Below the pieces are notes generated by a model, which ran no database searches, had not been told where the DNA came from, and saw only the letters and a program-made list of their open reading frames with translations. Below are positions 50,074 through 59,146 of a DNA stretch of 64,000 nucleotides, one piece after another (positions within the stretch are counted from its first letter, which is position 1; every line of letters starts with the position of its first letter). The DNA lies in NCBI RefSeq assembly GCF_002105755.1, contig NZ_CP020821.1:5022001-5086000 (forward strand), read 5' to 3'. The stretch comes from Mycobacterium colombiense CECT 3035. GTDB taxonomy: Bacteria > Actinomycetota > Actinomycetes > Mycobacteriales > Mycobacteriaceae. A program made the translations under genes and the position numbers.

Positions 50074-51666
50074 GTGGCGGACCCCACCGAAACCCTTGAA
50101 ACCGATGCGTCCGGATCGCCGGCCCGGCCGGTGCTCGTCGTGGACTTCGGCGCGCAGTATGCGCAGCTGATCGCCCGTCGCGTCCGCGAGGCGCGAGTGT
50201 TCTCCGAGGTGATCCCGCACACCACCACGGTCGAGGAGATCAAGGCCCGCGACCCGCTGGCGCTGGTGCTCTCCGGCGGCCCGTCCAGCGTGTACGCCGA
50301 CGGCGCGCCCCAGATCGATCCGGCCCTGTTCGATCTCGGGGTTCCGGTGTTCGGCATCTGCTACGGGTTTCAGGCCATGGCGCAGGCGCTCGGCGGGACC
50401 GTCGCGCACACCGGCACCAGTGAATACGGCCGCACCGAACTGAAAGTGATTGGCGGCGAACTGCATTCGGGACTGCCGAGTTCGCAGCCGGTATGGATGA
50501 GCCACGGCGACGCGGTCACGGCCGCACCGGACGGGTTCGAGGTGGTGGCCAGCAGCCCGGGCGCGGCGGTGGCCGGCTTCGAGAACCGGCAGCGCCGGCT
50601 GGCCGGTGTGCAGTACCACCCGGAGGTGATGCACACGCCGCACGGCCAGCAGGTGCTCAGCCGATTCCTGCACGACTTCGCCGGGCTGGGCGCGGACTGG
50701 ACGGCCGCCAACATCGCCGAGGTGCTGATCGAGCAGGTGCGCACCCAGATCGGTGACGGCCGGGCGATCTGCGGTCTGTCGGGCGGGGTGGATTCCGCGG
50801 TGGCGGCCGCGCTGGTCCAGCGCGCCATCGGTGACCGGTTGACTTGCGTGTTCGTCGACCACGGCCTGCTGCGCGCCGGCGAGCGCGCGCAGGTGCAGCG
50901 CGACTTCGTCGCCGCCACCGGGGCCAATCTGGTCACCGTCGACGCGGCCGACACCTTCCTGGACGCACTCGCAGGCGTGACCAATCCGGAAGGCAAGCGC
51001 AAGATCATCGGCCGCCACTTCATCCGGGCCTTCGAGGGCGCGGTGCGAGACATCGTGGGAGACGGGGATTCTCACGTCGATTTCCTGGTGCAGGGCACGC
51101 TGTATCCGGACGTGGTGGAGTCCGGCGGCGGCAGCGGGACCGCGAACATCAAGAGCCACCATAACGTCGGCGGCCTGCCCGACGACCTGAAGTTCACACT
51201 CGTCGAGCCGCTGCGGCTGCTGTTCAAGGACGAGGTGCGCGCGGTCGGCCGCGAGCTGGGTCTGCCGGAGGAAATCGTTGCGCGCCAACCCTTTCCGGGC
51301 CCCGGCCTGGGGATCCGGATCGTCGGCGAGGTCACCGCGCCGCGGCTGGAGACCCTGCGTCGTGCGGACTCGATCGCCCGCGAGGAACTCACCGCGGCCG
51401 GCTTGGACAGCCTGATCTGGCAGTGCCCGGTGGTGCTGCTGGGCGACGTCCGCTCGGTCGGGGTGCAGGGCGACGGTCGCACCTACGGACACCCGATCGT
51501 GCTGCGCCCGGTGTCCAGCGAGGACGCCATGACCGCCGACTGGACCCGGGTGCCCTACGAGGTGCTGGAGCGCATCTCGACCCGCATCACCAACGAGGTG
51601 GCCGAGGTCAACCGCGTGGTGCTGGACATCACCAGCAAACCGCCCGGCACCATCGAATGGGAGTAG
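50074..51666 (+). CDS. guaA: GMP synthase (glutamine-hydrolysing)
   Basis: Converts XMP to GMP with glutamine and ATP, completing the route started by GuaB2. 530 residues. The glutaminase domain has Cys96 in FGICYGFQ and the His/Glu pair in GVQYHPEV. The ATP-pyrophosphatase P-loop is LSGGVDSAV. The dimerisation domain ends in [11 protein letters not shown], the universal GuaA C-terminus. GTG start at 50074. The SOS-regulated imuA' begins about 190 bases downstream. Confidence 0.97.
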   Translation: MADPTETLETDASGSPARPVLVVDFGAQYAQLIARRVREARVFSEVIPHTTTVEEIKARDPLALVLSGGPSSVYADGAPQIDPALFDLGVPVFGICYGFQAMAQALGGTVAHTGTSEYGRTELKVIGGELHSGLPSSQPVWMSHGDAVTAAPDGFEVVASSPGAAVAGFENRQRRLAGVQYHPEVMHTPHGQQVLSRFLHDFAGLGADWTAANIAEVLIEQVRTQIGDGRAICGLSGGVDSAVAAALVQRAIGDRLTCVFVDHGLLRAGERAQVQRDFVAATGANLVTVDAADTFLDALAGVTNPEGKRKIIGRHFIRAFEGAVRDIVGDGDSHVDFLVQGTLYPDVVESGGGSGTANIKSHHNVGGLPDDLKFTLVEPLRLLFKDEVRAVGRELGLPEEIVARQPFPGPGLGIRIVGEVTAPRLETLRRADSIAREELTAAGLDSLIWQCPVVLLGDVRSVGVQGDGRTYGHPIVLRPVSSEDAMTADWTRVPYEVLERISTRITNEVAEVNRVVLDITSKPPGTIEWE

Positions 51667-51796
51667 CCGGCCCCGCCTAGTTGCCGGGGAAATTCGGCCA
51701 CATCGCGCCCATCAGCCACACCAGCACCGATCGCATAACACTGTCCCTCACGTCGCTTGACGGTTGTCAGAGGGCGGGTGTTTACTTCGAAATGTA

Positions 51797-51812
51797 TCGA
51801 ACATACATTCGA
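51797..51812 (+). promoter_or_regulatory. LexA SOS box upstream of imuA'
   Basis: TCGAACATACATTCGA differs from the mycobacterial LexA consensus TCGAAC-N4-GTTCGA at one base. It lies 46 bases upstream of the imuA' ATG, where a DNA-damage-inducible operator is expected. Confidence 0.88.
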
Positions 51813-51858
51813 ATACACCACCCGGTAGGCCCCGGAAAGCTGGTGATAGGAGGCTGTC

Positions 51859-52599
51859 ATGACCGCGGCTTTTGCCTCCAGTCCCCACCAGGAAACCCGT
51901 GCTGAGCAGCTGGAATCGCTTCGTCGCCAGATGGCGAGCATCTCCGGGAGGAAAGTCGGGCCGTCCGCCGCCGCGCCCGCCGGGGACCTGCTGCCGGACT
52001 CGGAGGCCCAGCTGGCCCTCCCGCCGTGGCTGGCCGACCTGCTGCCCGCCCCGGTGCCGCGGGGAACGGTCGCGGTGCTCTCGGGTGCCCGGTCGCTGCT
52101 GCTGAGCATGGTGGCCGCCGTCACGGCGGCCGGTGGCAACGCGGCCATCGTCGGCCAGCCGGACATCGGGCTGCTGGCCGCCGCCGAGATGGGGGCGGAC
52201 CTGAGCCGGCTCGCGGTGATACCGGATCCCGGCACCGATCCGGTGGAGGTGGCCGCCGTGCTCGTCGACGGCATGGACCTGGTGGTCCTGGGGCTGGGCG
52301 GGCGCCGGGTGCCGCCCAGCCGGGCGCGGGCGGTGGTGGCCCGCGCCCGGCTGGGCGGGCGCCGGGTGCCGCCCAGCCGGGCGCGGGCGGTGGTGGCCCG
52401 CGCCCGGAACAAGGGCTGCACCCTGCTGGTCACCGGCGGCGATTGGCAGGGGGCGCCGACGCGCCTCGCCGCCCGGGTCTGTGGCTATGACATCACCGCG
52501 GACAGCCGCCCCGGATTCGGCCGGATCGGCGGGGTGCGGCTGCAGGTCAGCGGGACGTGCGCGGGACGACGGGTGCTGCCCCAGGCGCGGGCCGGGTGA
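51859..52599 (+). CDS. imuA': ImuA', mutasome accessory protein, with internal 19-aa tandem duplication
   Basis: RecA-like accessory protein that works with ImuB and the DnaE2 polymerase in damage-induced mutagenesis. 246 residues; start ATG with AGGAGG 8 bases upstream. The RecA-like core includes [19 protein letters not shown], where a P-loop is degenerate (no GKT/S), VVLGL for a Walker B strand, and LLVTGGDW. Residues 146-164 ([19 protein letters not shown]) are repeated exactly, so the protein is 19 residues longer than expected. Controlled by the SOS box upstream. imuB starts 7 bases after its stop. Confidence 0.88.
   Translation: MTAAFASSPHQETRAEQLESLRRQMASISGRKVGPSAAAPAGDLLPDSEAQLALPPWLADLLPAPVPRGTVAVLSGARSLLLSMVAAVTAAGGNAAIVGQPDIGLLAAAEMGADLSRLAVIPDPGTDPVEVAAVLVDGMDLVVLGLGGRRVPPSRARAVVARARLGGRRVPPSRARAVVARARNKGCTLLVTGGDWQGAPTRLAARVCGYDITADSRPGFGRIGGVRLQVSGTCAGRRVLPQARAG
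52294..52407 (+). repeat. Perfect 57-bp tandem duplication inside imuA'
   Basis: Copy 1 (52294-52350) and copy 2 (52351-52407) are identical over 57 bases, directly adjacent and in frame, so 19 residues are duplicated without breaking the gene. Confidence 0.95.
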
Positions 52600-52606
52600 A
52601 ATTTCG

Positions 52607-54180
52607 GTGGTAACACCTTCTCGCTCACGGGTTTTGGCGATCTGGTGCATGGATTGGCCCGCGGTCGCTGCGGCGACGGCCGCGGGCCTGTCCGCGACCG
52701 CCCCGATCGCGGTCACGCTGGCCAACCGGGTGATCGCCTGCTCGTCGGCGGCCCGGGCGGCGGGCGTGCGGCGGGGCTGCGGCGCCGGGAGGCGGCGGCC
52801 CGGTGCCCGCAACTGCACGTCACCACCGCCGACGCGGACCGCGACGCCCGCTTCTTCGAGGCGGTGATCGCGGCGGTGGACGACCTGGTGCCCCGCGCCG
52901 AGGTGCTGCGGCCCGGTCTCCTGGTGCTGCCGGTGCGCGGGGCGGCCCGTTACTTCGGGTCCGAGGCCACCGCCGCAGAACGGCTGATCGATGCGGTCGC
53001 CGTGGCCGGCGCCGAGTGTCAGGCCGGGGTCGCCGACCAGCTGTCCACCGCGGTCTTCGCGGCGCGGGCGGGCCGCATCATCGAGCCGGGGGGTGACGCG
53101 AAGTTCTTGTCGGTGCTGTCCATCCGGCAACTTGCCACCGAGCCGAGCCTGTCCGGCACCGGCCGCGAAGAGCTGACGGACCTGTTGTGGCGGATGGGGA
53201 TTCGCACCATCGGGCAGTTCGCCGCGCTGTCGCGCAGCGACGTGGCTTCCCGGTTCGGCGCCGACGGGGTGACCGCGCACCGGTTGGCCCGCGGCGAACC
53301 CGAGCGGCCGCCGTCCGGCCGGGAGCCGCCGGCCGAACTCGAGGCCGTGCTGGATTGCGATCCGCCGATCGACCGGGTCGATGCCGCGGCGTTCGCCGGG
53401 CGCTCACTGGCCGGCAGGCTGCATCAGACGCTGATGGCCGCCGGCGTGGGATGCACCCGGCTGGCCATCCACGCCGTCACCGGCAACGGCGAAGAACTGC
53501 ACCGGGTGTGGCGGTGCGCCGAGCCGCTGACCGAGGACGCCACCGCCGACCGGGTGCGCTGGCAGCTGGACGGATGGCTGAGCAGCCGCACCGTGCACAA
53601 TCCGCGTCCCACCGCCGCGGTGACGCTGTTGCGGCTGGGCGCGGTGGAGGTGGTCTCCGCCGAGGCGCTGCAGCTGCCGCTCTGGGGCGGACTGGGCGAG
53701 GAGGACAGGCTGCGGGCCCGCCGGGCGCTGGTGCGGGTGCAGGGCCTGCTCGGCCCGGAGGCGGTTCGCGTGCCGGTGCTGTCCGGTGGGCGCGGGCCGG
53801 CCGAGCGCATCACGCTGATCCCGCTCGGCGACGAGCCGGTGCCGCGGGCCGATCCCGATCCGCCGTGGCCCGGCCGGCTGCCCGAACCGTCACCGGCGGT
53901 GCTGCTGGACGACCCGGTGGAACTGCTTGACGCCCAAGGAAACCCGATACGGGTGACCATCAGGGGGCTGTTCTCCGCCGACCCCGCACGCATGATCGGC
54001 GGGGGTTGCGACGAGCGGCTGTGCTGGTGGTCCGGGCCCTGGCCGGTCGACGAGCGATGGTGGGATCCGGAATTGAGTAAGGGCCGCACCGCCCGCGCCC
54101 AGGTGTTGCTGGAGAGCGAGCGCGCGCTGCTGCTGTGCTATCGCCAGCGGCGCTGGTATGTGGAGGGGAGTTACGAATAG
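52607..54180 (+). pseudogene. imuB: ImuB, Y-family-like mutasome hub, interrupted by one frameshift
   Basis: Non-catalytic Y-family polymerase relative that bridges ImuA', DnaE2 and the beta clamp. The N-terminal frame from a GTG at 52607 gives RVLAIWCMDWPAVAAAT... to GVRRG; the remainder, from LRRREAAARCPQL to the stop at 54180, is in a frame one base earlier. One extra G in the run at 52773-52776 restores a 524-residue protein. The clamp-binding motif QLPLWG is present (from 53671). Usual Y-polymerase catalytic acids are not seen beyond the MDWP aspartate. In this assembly the gene is broken; a shortened product could start at 52645 but would lack the conserved N-terminus. Converges on the lactate monooxygenase gene with a 10-base overlap. 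Confidence 0.88.
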
Positions 54181-55349
54181 TCCCGCGGTACAGCGTATTC
54201 GACGCGCCGCAACGCGTCGGGCGTCAGGTCCTTGAGCGACGGATAGCCGTCGACGGCCATGATCAGGTCCGCTTCGGCCAGCAGCGAGCGCAGCACGTGC
54301 ACGATGCCGTCGACGCCACCGAGGGCCAGCCCGTAGGCGTAGGGGCGGCCGATCCCCACGGCGGTCGCGCCCAGCGCCAGCGCCTTGATGATGTCGGCAC
54401 CACCGCGCACGCCCGAGTCGAACAGCACCGGCAGCCCGTCGGCGGCCTCGATGACCGCGGGCAGACAATCCAGGCAGGGCAGCCCGCCGTTGGCCTGCCG
54501 GCCACCGTGGTTGGAGCAGTAAATGCCGTCCACGCCAATCTCTTTGGCGCGGCGAACGTCGTCGGGGTGGCAGACGCCCTTCACCATCAGCGGCAGGTCG
54601 GTCTCCGCCCGCAGCCATTCCAGGTCCTCCCACCGGAACGGCCCACCGAAGATCGGCAGCTTGCGCACCGCCGCCTCGGTGGCGTCTTCGCCCCGGCTCA
54701 GGTTGGCGCGAAAAACCGGATCGCTGGTGTAGTTGGCCAGGCAGCCGCTGGGCACCTGCGGATAGTTCCCGCCCAACAGGTCGCGGGGCCGCCAGCCGGT
54801 GACCCACGTGTCCAGGGTGACGGCGATGCCCTTGAAGCCGGCCGCCTCGGCGCGGTGCACCAGGCTGGCGGCCATCTTGCGGTTCGGCGGCGTGTAGAGC
54901 TGGAAGAACGCCGGGTTATCGCCGAGCTCGGCGGCGATATCTTCCATCGGGTCCGAGGTGAGCGTGCCCACGAAGAACGGGACGCCGGTGCGGACGGAGG
55001 CGCGGGCGCAGAGCATGTCCCCGTGGCCGTCCGGGTCACACACCCCGATGACGCCGATGGGTGCCATGAAGATCGGCGACGGGAACCTGATGCCGAACAG
55101 CTCGACCGACATGTCGCGCTCCTCGGGGGCGACGCCCATCCGCGGGTACAGGCCCCAGCGCTTGAACGCCTCGCAGTTGGCGCGCTGGGTGTGTTCGTCG
55201 CCGGCGCCGCCCGCGACGTACTGGAGCACCTTCGGTGTCATCGCCGCCGACGCCTTGGCCTCCAGCTCCTCGAACCTGATCGGGTATTGCGGCTGATTGC
55301 CGTGCAGCGACTGGTCGTACAGCTCGTTTTGATAATCGGCGAAAGCCAT
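54171..55349 (-). CDS. Lactate 2-monooxygenase, FMN-dependent
   Basis: 392-residue FMN alpha-hydroxy-acid oxidase family enzyme, closest by recall to mycobacterial lactate 2-monooxygenase (lactate plus O2 to acetate, CO2 and water). FMN-barrel landmarks: VLQYVAGGAGDEHTQRAN, FMAPIGVIG, FQLYTP, LMVKGV and SNHGGRQANGG with the catalytic His281, then VLFDSGVRGGADIIKALALGA. The family arginine is in the GGRQ loop. ATG start. Overlaps the end of imuB by 10 bases, convergent. A KasB-like gene lies upstream on the same strand, 71 bases away. Confidence 0.9.
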   Translation of the reverse strand: MAFADYQNELYDQSLHGNQPQYPIRFEELEAKASAAMTPKVLQYVAGGAGDEHTQRANCEAFKRWGLYPRMGVAPEERDMSVELFGIRFPSPIFMAPIGVIGVCDPDGHGDMLCARASVRTGVPFFVGTLTSDPMEDIAAELGDNPAFFQLYTPPNRKMAASLVHRAEAAGFKGIAVTLDTWVTGWRPRDLLGGNYPQVPSGCLANYTSDPVFRANLSRGEDATEAAVRKLPIFGGPFRWEDLEWLRAETDLPLMVKGVCHPDDVRRAKEIGVDGIYCSNHGGRQANGGLPCLDCLPAVIEAADGLPVLFDSGVRGGADIIKALALGATAVGIGRPYAYGLALGGVDGIVHVLRSLLAEADLIMAVDGYPSLKDLTPDALRRVEYAVPRDYS

Positions 55350-55420
55350 AGTCGCTGACTTCCCCGTGCCTGGAACACCAAACGAGCGCCGGGGAATGCG
55401 GCACCCGGTCGACGCCGCCG

Positions 55421-56680
55421 TCAGTAGCGCCCGAAGGCGATGGCCACGTTGTGTCCGCCGAAGCCGAATGAGTTGTTGATGGCGTATTCGTAGTTGCCCG
55501 GGCGTGGCTTGCCGGCCACCACGTCGAGGTCGATGTCGGGGTCGAGGTTTTCCAGGTTGAGGGTGGGCGGTATGACCTGGTCGCGCAGGGCGAGCACGGT
55601 CAGGATGGATTCCACGGCGCCCACGGCGCCCACCGAGTGGCCGAGTGCGGCTTTGGGGGCGTAGACGGCGGCGTTTCCGCCGTGCGGGCCCAGGGCGTTG
55701 TTGATGGCCTTGGCCTCGGCGACGTCGCCGACCGAGGTGCCGGTGGCGTGGGCGTTGACGTGGTGGATGTCGGACGGGCTGAGCCCGGCGAGCTGGATGG
55801 CCCGGCTCATGGCGTGTCCGGCGCGTAGGCCGTTGGGGTCGGGGGCGACCATGTGGTAGCCGTCGGAGGTGATGCTGGCGCCCATGATGCGGGCCAGGAT
55901 GTTGGCGCCGCGGGCTTTGGCGTGTTCCTCGGTTTCGATGACCAGCAGGGCGCCGGCCTCGCCGAACACGAAGCCGGTGCGGTCGCGGTCGAACGGGCGG
56001 CAGGCGCCGGCCGGGTCGTCGTTCTTGGTCGACATCACGATGCGCATCTGGGCGAACGCCGCGATCGCGACCGCCTCGATTCTGACCTCGACGCCACCGC
56101 AGATCGCCACGTCGGCCTCACCGAAGACGATGTTGCGCCAGGCCTGGGCCACCCCCTCGGAACCCGACGCGCACGCCGACACCGGGGTGATGACCCCGGC
56201 CTTGGCGCGCCGCTCCAGGGCCACCGCGACGGCAGCGCCGTCGGGCATGTACTTCGACACGGCCAGCGGCGAGACGCCGGCGATGCCCCGGGCGCGCAGA
56301 TCGTCATAGCTGAACACGATCTGCTCGGCGGACCCCAGCCCGGTGCCGATGGACACCATCAGGCGGTTGGGGTCGACCTCGGGGGAGCCGGCGTTCTCCC
56401 AGACCCGCCGGCTCAACACGGCCGACATCCGCTGCAGGTAGCCCATCCGGTGGCGTTCGGCGCGGGTCAGCCCGCCGTCGAAGTCCTCCAGCAGGTGCCC
56501 GCCGATGCGCACCGGCAGGTCAAACTCCTCGACGAACGAATCTTCCAGCTTGCGGATACCACTTTGCTTGTCCAACAACAGCTTCCAGGTGGTTTCGGCA
56601 TCAGTTGCCACCGCGGTCGTCATGGCGACGCCAGTGACGACCACGTTCGGCAACGTTTTCCCGGTAACCAACTCCGTCAT
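55421..56680 (-). CDS. KasB-like beta-ketoacyl-ACP synthase, stand-alone paralogue
   Basis: 419-residue condensing enzyme that would add two-carbon units to long acyl-ACPs in the FAS-II/mycolic-acid system. The triad is Cys170 ([10 protein letters not shown]), His311 (HVNAHATGT) and His348 (KAALGHSVG), with Lys343. The N-terminus [36 protein letters not shown] resembles KasB rather than KasA. In M. tuberculosis kasA and kasB lie together in the fas-II operon; here the gene is isolated between a lactate monooxygenase and iunH, so it is most likely an extra paralogue. ATG at 56680. Confidence 0.87.
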   Translation of the reverse strand: MTELVTGKTLPNVVVTGVAMTTAVATDAETTWKLLLDKQSGIRKLEDSFVEEFDLPVRIGGHLLEDFDGGLTRAERHRMGYLQRMSAVLSRRVWENAGSPEVDPNRLMVSIGTGLGSAEQIVFSYDDLRARGIAGVSPLAVSKYMPDGAAVAVALERRAKAGVITPVSACASGSEGVAQAWRNIVFGEADVAICGGVEVRIEAVAIAAFAQMRIVMSTKNDDPAGACRPFDRDRTGFVFGEAGALLVIETEEHAKARGANILARIMGASITSDGYHMVAPDPNGLRAGHAMSRAIQLAGLSPSDIHHVNAHATGTSVGDVAEAKAINNALGPHGGNAAVYAPKAALGHSVGAVGAVESILTVLALRDQVIPPTLNLENLDPDIDLDVVAGKPRPGNYEYAINNSFGFGGHNVAIAFGRY

Positions 56681-56735
56681 GACTCGCGAAACCTTTCATC
56701 TGACCCTTTTGCGGATACCGTACGCTCGCCGGGCG

Positions 56736-57188
56736 TTATCCGGCACGCACCTCCGCCGCCCGCGCCATCAGCCCGCGGCCACCGGGCAGGGCGCCCACCA
56801 CGGTGCGGGCCAGCCGGTCGCGGCCGCGCAGACCGTCCGTCCTGGCCTTTCCGGCGCGCAGGTGGCGCCAGCCCAACCCGGCCCAGGACGCCGCGACGAC
56901 GGCGTCGGTCAGCCCACCGCGAGCGCGCCGCCGGTCGACCACGGCCAGACCGAGCGCGGTCGCCGAGTGCACGGTGTCGACCCAGACCCCGGCCGCGAGC
57001 ACCTCCGGGCCCGGGTTGACCCCCGACAGCAGCGCCTGGGTCAGGTGGCGCGCGCCCAGAATCCGGGTGACCACCAGCGCCTTCCGATCGACCTGCACCC
57101 CGTGGATGTGGTCGAGCACCTCGTTGGGGGCGATCAGCAGCACCGCACCCCAACCCGCCCGGATCAGCTCGATCGCACGAATCTTCAT
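56736..57188 (-). CDS. Hypothetical protein with hydrophobic segments, coupled to iunH
   Basis: 150 residues, not recognised. Hydrophobic segments at about residues 8-22, 50-65 and 68-85 alternate with Arg-rich stretches, suggesting a small membrane-associated protein. The ATG at 57188 (GGGGGTGA upstream) overlaps the iunH stop by 4 bases (ATGA), so it is translated from the iunH message. It is followed by the KasB-like gene 55 bases later. Confidence 0.7.
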   Translation of the reverse strand: MKIRAIELIRAGWGAVLLIAPNEVLDHIHGVQVDRKALVVTRILGARHLTQALLSGVNPGPEVLAAGVWVDTVHSATALGLAVVDRRRARGGLTDAVVAASWAGLGWRHLRAGKARTDGLRGRDRLARTVVGALPGGRGLMARAAEVRAG

Positions 57189-58219
57189 CCGTCACCCCCT
57201 ATTTGGCGAGCAAAAGGCCCCACTCGTTCGATGAACCGGTCGAAGAAGGCCGCCGCATCGACGTCAATCCCGATGAGCGCGTTGGGTTCCCGACGGTCCG
57301 ACCAGTCGGTCACCGTCATGGCGCGGGTCAGGGTTCCGGTCAGCTCGATGCCCACCGTCGCCGGACGCGTCGTGACCAGTTCGGGATCCAGGGCGACGGC
57401 GGCGGCCAGCGGATCGTGCAGGTGCGCCTGGTACCCATGGCCGAGTTCGTGGTAGGCCTCCAGGTAGAACCGCATCGCGTCCTCGATCACCCGGATCAGC
57501 GGGTTGGACGCCGTCGACCGGGTTCCGGCGGGGTCGTGTTCGCTCAGCCGTGTGGTCGTCGACTGCGCCGCCGCGGCCAGCCGCGCCAGATGATCGGGGG
57601 TCATTGCCACCTTGCGGGTCAGATCCAGGCCGCACAGAATCGGGAGACGTTGGCGCCCAACGTTTTCCGGGCACCACGCGGCCAGCACCTCGGCCGCAGC
57701 CTCCGGATCCACGCTGATGTTCCACTCCGCCACCGCGGTGGTGTTGCCCCGGTGGTCGTAGGAGCCGCCCATGATGACCAGCCGTTTGAGCAGCGCCGGC
57801 AGTTCTGGCTCGGCGCGCAGCGCCAGCGCCAGGTTGGTGAGCGGGCCGGTCGCCACGCCGATCAGCTCGCCGGGGCGGGCGCGCGCGGCGCGCACCCACG
57901 CGTCGGCCGAGTCGTAATCGGTGAGCCGGCCCGAGCCCGGCGGCAGGTCGGCGTAGCCCAATCCCCTGGGGCCGTGGACTTTTGACGGCAGCCGCATCGG
58001 CCCGGTCAGGGTTTCCCCGGAACCCTTGGAGACCGGTACGTCGGTGCGCTCACACAGCGCCAGCAAACCCAGGTTGTTCTCGCAAACCTGGTCCACCCCA
58101 ACGTTTCCCCCGGTCGATGCGATGCCGATCACTTCGGCGTCCGGGCTGGCGAACAGGTACATCAGCGCCAGCGCGTCATCCACGCCGGTATCGACGTCGA
58201 CGAAGACGGGGGAGTTCAT
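57185..58219 (-). CDS. iunH: Inosine-uridine-preferring nucleoside hydrolase
   Basis: 344-residue ribonucleoside hydrolase that releases base and ribose for salvage. The calcium-binding aspartate cluster is DVDTGVDDAL at the N-terminus; further family blocks are GVATGPLTNLALALR, LVIMGGSYDHRGNTT and AEWNISVDPEAA. The substrate-side HDPLAAAVALDP holds the last metal ligand Asp. I used the ATG at 58219 (MNSPVFVDVDTG); an in-frame TTG at 58237 is an alternative. A 4-base overlap couples it to the hypothetical gene downstream. Divergent from cmaA1 with only 36 bases between starts. Confidence 0.9.
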   Translation of the reverse strand: MNSPVFVDVDTGVDDALALMYLFASPDAEVIGIASTGGNVGVDQVCENNLGLLALCERTDVPVSKGSGETLTGPMRLPSKVHGPRGLGYADLPPGSGRLTDYDSADAWVRAARARPGELIGVATGPLTNLALALRAEPELPALLKRLVIMGGSYDHRGNTTAVAEWNISVDPEAAAEVLAAWCPENVGRQRLPILCGLDLTRKVAMTPDHLARLAAAAQSTTTRLSEHDPAGTRSTASNPLIRVIEDAMRFYLEAYHELGHGYQAHLHDPLAAAVALDPELVTTRPATVGIELTGTLTRAMTVTDWSDRREPNALIGIDVDAAAFFDRFIERVGPFARQIGGDG

Positions 58220-58255
58220 CGGTTCCAAGATACTCAATTCGGCGACTAGGCTGAC

Positions 58256-59146
58256 ATGATGCCAACCACGTCGGAGCCCCCCGAGGGGACTGATTTAACG
58301 CCGCACTTCGACGATGTGCAGGCCCACTACGACCTGTCGGACGAATTCTTCCGGCTATTCCTCGACCCGACCCAGACCTACAGCTGCGCCTACTTCGAGC
58401 GCGAGGATATGACGCTGGAAGAGGCGCAGATCGCCAAGATCGACCTCGCCCTCGGCAAACTCGGGCTGCAGCCGGGCATGACGTTGCTCGACGTCGGCTG
58501 CGGCTGGGGCGCCACCATGATGCGGGCGGTGCAAAAGTACGACGTCAACGTCGTCGGCCTGACCCTGAGCCGCAACCAGGCCGAGCACGTCGAGCAGCTG
58601 ATCGCGAACTCCGGGAGCCCCCGCTCGGCGCGGGTCCTGCTGGAGGGCTGGGAGAAGTTCGACGAGCCGGTCGACCGCATCGTCAGCATCGGGGCCTTCG
58701 AGCATTTTGGCCACGAGCGCTACGACGCGTTCTTCACCATGGCCCACGACCTGCTGCCCGACGACGGGGTCATGCTGCTGCATACCATCACCGGGCTGCA
58801 TCCCAACGAGATGGTCGAGCGCGGGATGCCGATCTCGTTCACGTTCGCCCGATTCATCAAATTCATTGTCACCGAGATCTTTCCGGGTGGGCGGCTGCCG
58901 TCGATACCGATGGTGGAAGAGCGTGCCACCGCGAACGGTTTCACGGTGAGCCGGGTGCAGTCGCTGCAGCCGCACTACGCGAAGACCCTCGACATCTGGG
59001 CCGCGTCGCTGCAGGCCCATAAGGACGAGGCCATCGCGGTGCAGTCCGAGGAAGTCTACGAGCGGTACATGAAATACCTGACCGGTTGCGCCGACGCGTT
59101 CCGGGTCGGATACATCGACGTCAACCAGTTCACGCTGCAGAAATGA
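58256..59146 (+). CDS. cmaA1: Cyclopropane mycolic acid synthase CmaA1
   Basis: SAM-dependent enzyme that cyclopropanates the distal double bond of mycolic acids. 296 residues. It has the mycolate methyltransferase N-terminus (VQAHYDLSDEFFRLFLDPTQ, YSCAYFERED), SAM motif LLDVGCGWGATMM, VGLTLSRNQAEHV and the active-site area GAFEHFGHERYDAFF, with LHTITGLHP. The C-terminal AFRVGYIDVNQFTLQK matches CmaA1 better than MmaA4. Two ATGs (58256, 58259) are adjacent; either is possible. Divergent from iunH, convergent with acrA1 with no gap between stops. Confidence 0.9.
   Translation: MMPTTSEPPEGTDLTPHFDDVQAHYDLSDEFFRLFLDPTQTYSCAYFEREDMTLEEAQIAKIDLALGKLGLQPGMTLLDVGCGWGATMMRAVQKYDVNVVGLTLSRNQAEHVEQLIANSGSPRSARVLLEGWEKFDEPVDRIVSIGAFEHFGHERYDAFFTMAHDLLPDDGVMLLHTITGLHPNEMVERGMPISFTFARFIKFIVTEIFPGGRLPSIPMVEERATANGFTVSRVQSLQPHYAKTLDIWAASLQAHKDEAIAVQSEEVYERYMKYLTGCADAFRVGYIDVNQFTLQK

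Noticed and set aside
56677..57195. 172-aa minus-strand frame overlapping the hypothetical gene after iunH
   Set aside because: Composition is Arg/Gly/Ala-rich as in GC shadows; the overlapping frame 56736-57188 has a proper ribosome-binding site and regular hydrophobic pattern.
59056..59146. Extension of acrA1 into the 3' end of cmaA1
   Set aside because: The extension reads Pro/Ser/Trp-rich nonsense antisense to the cmaA1 C-terminus; the other frame gives a conserved ending exactly at the cmaA1 stop.
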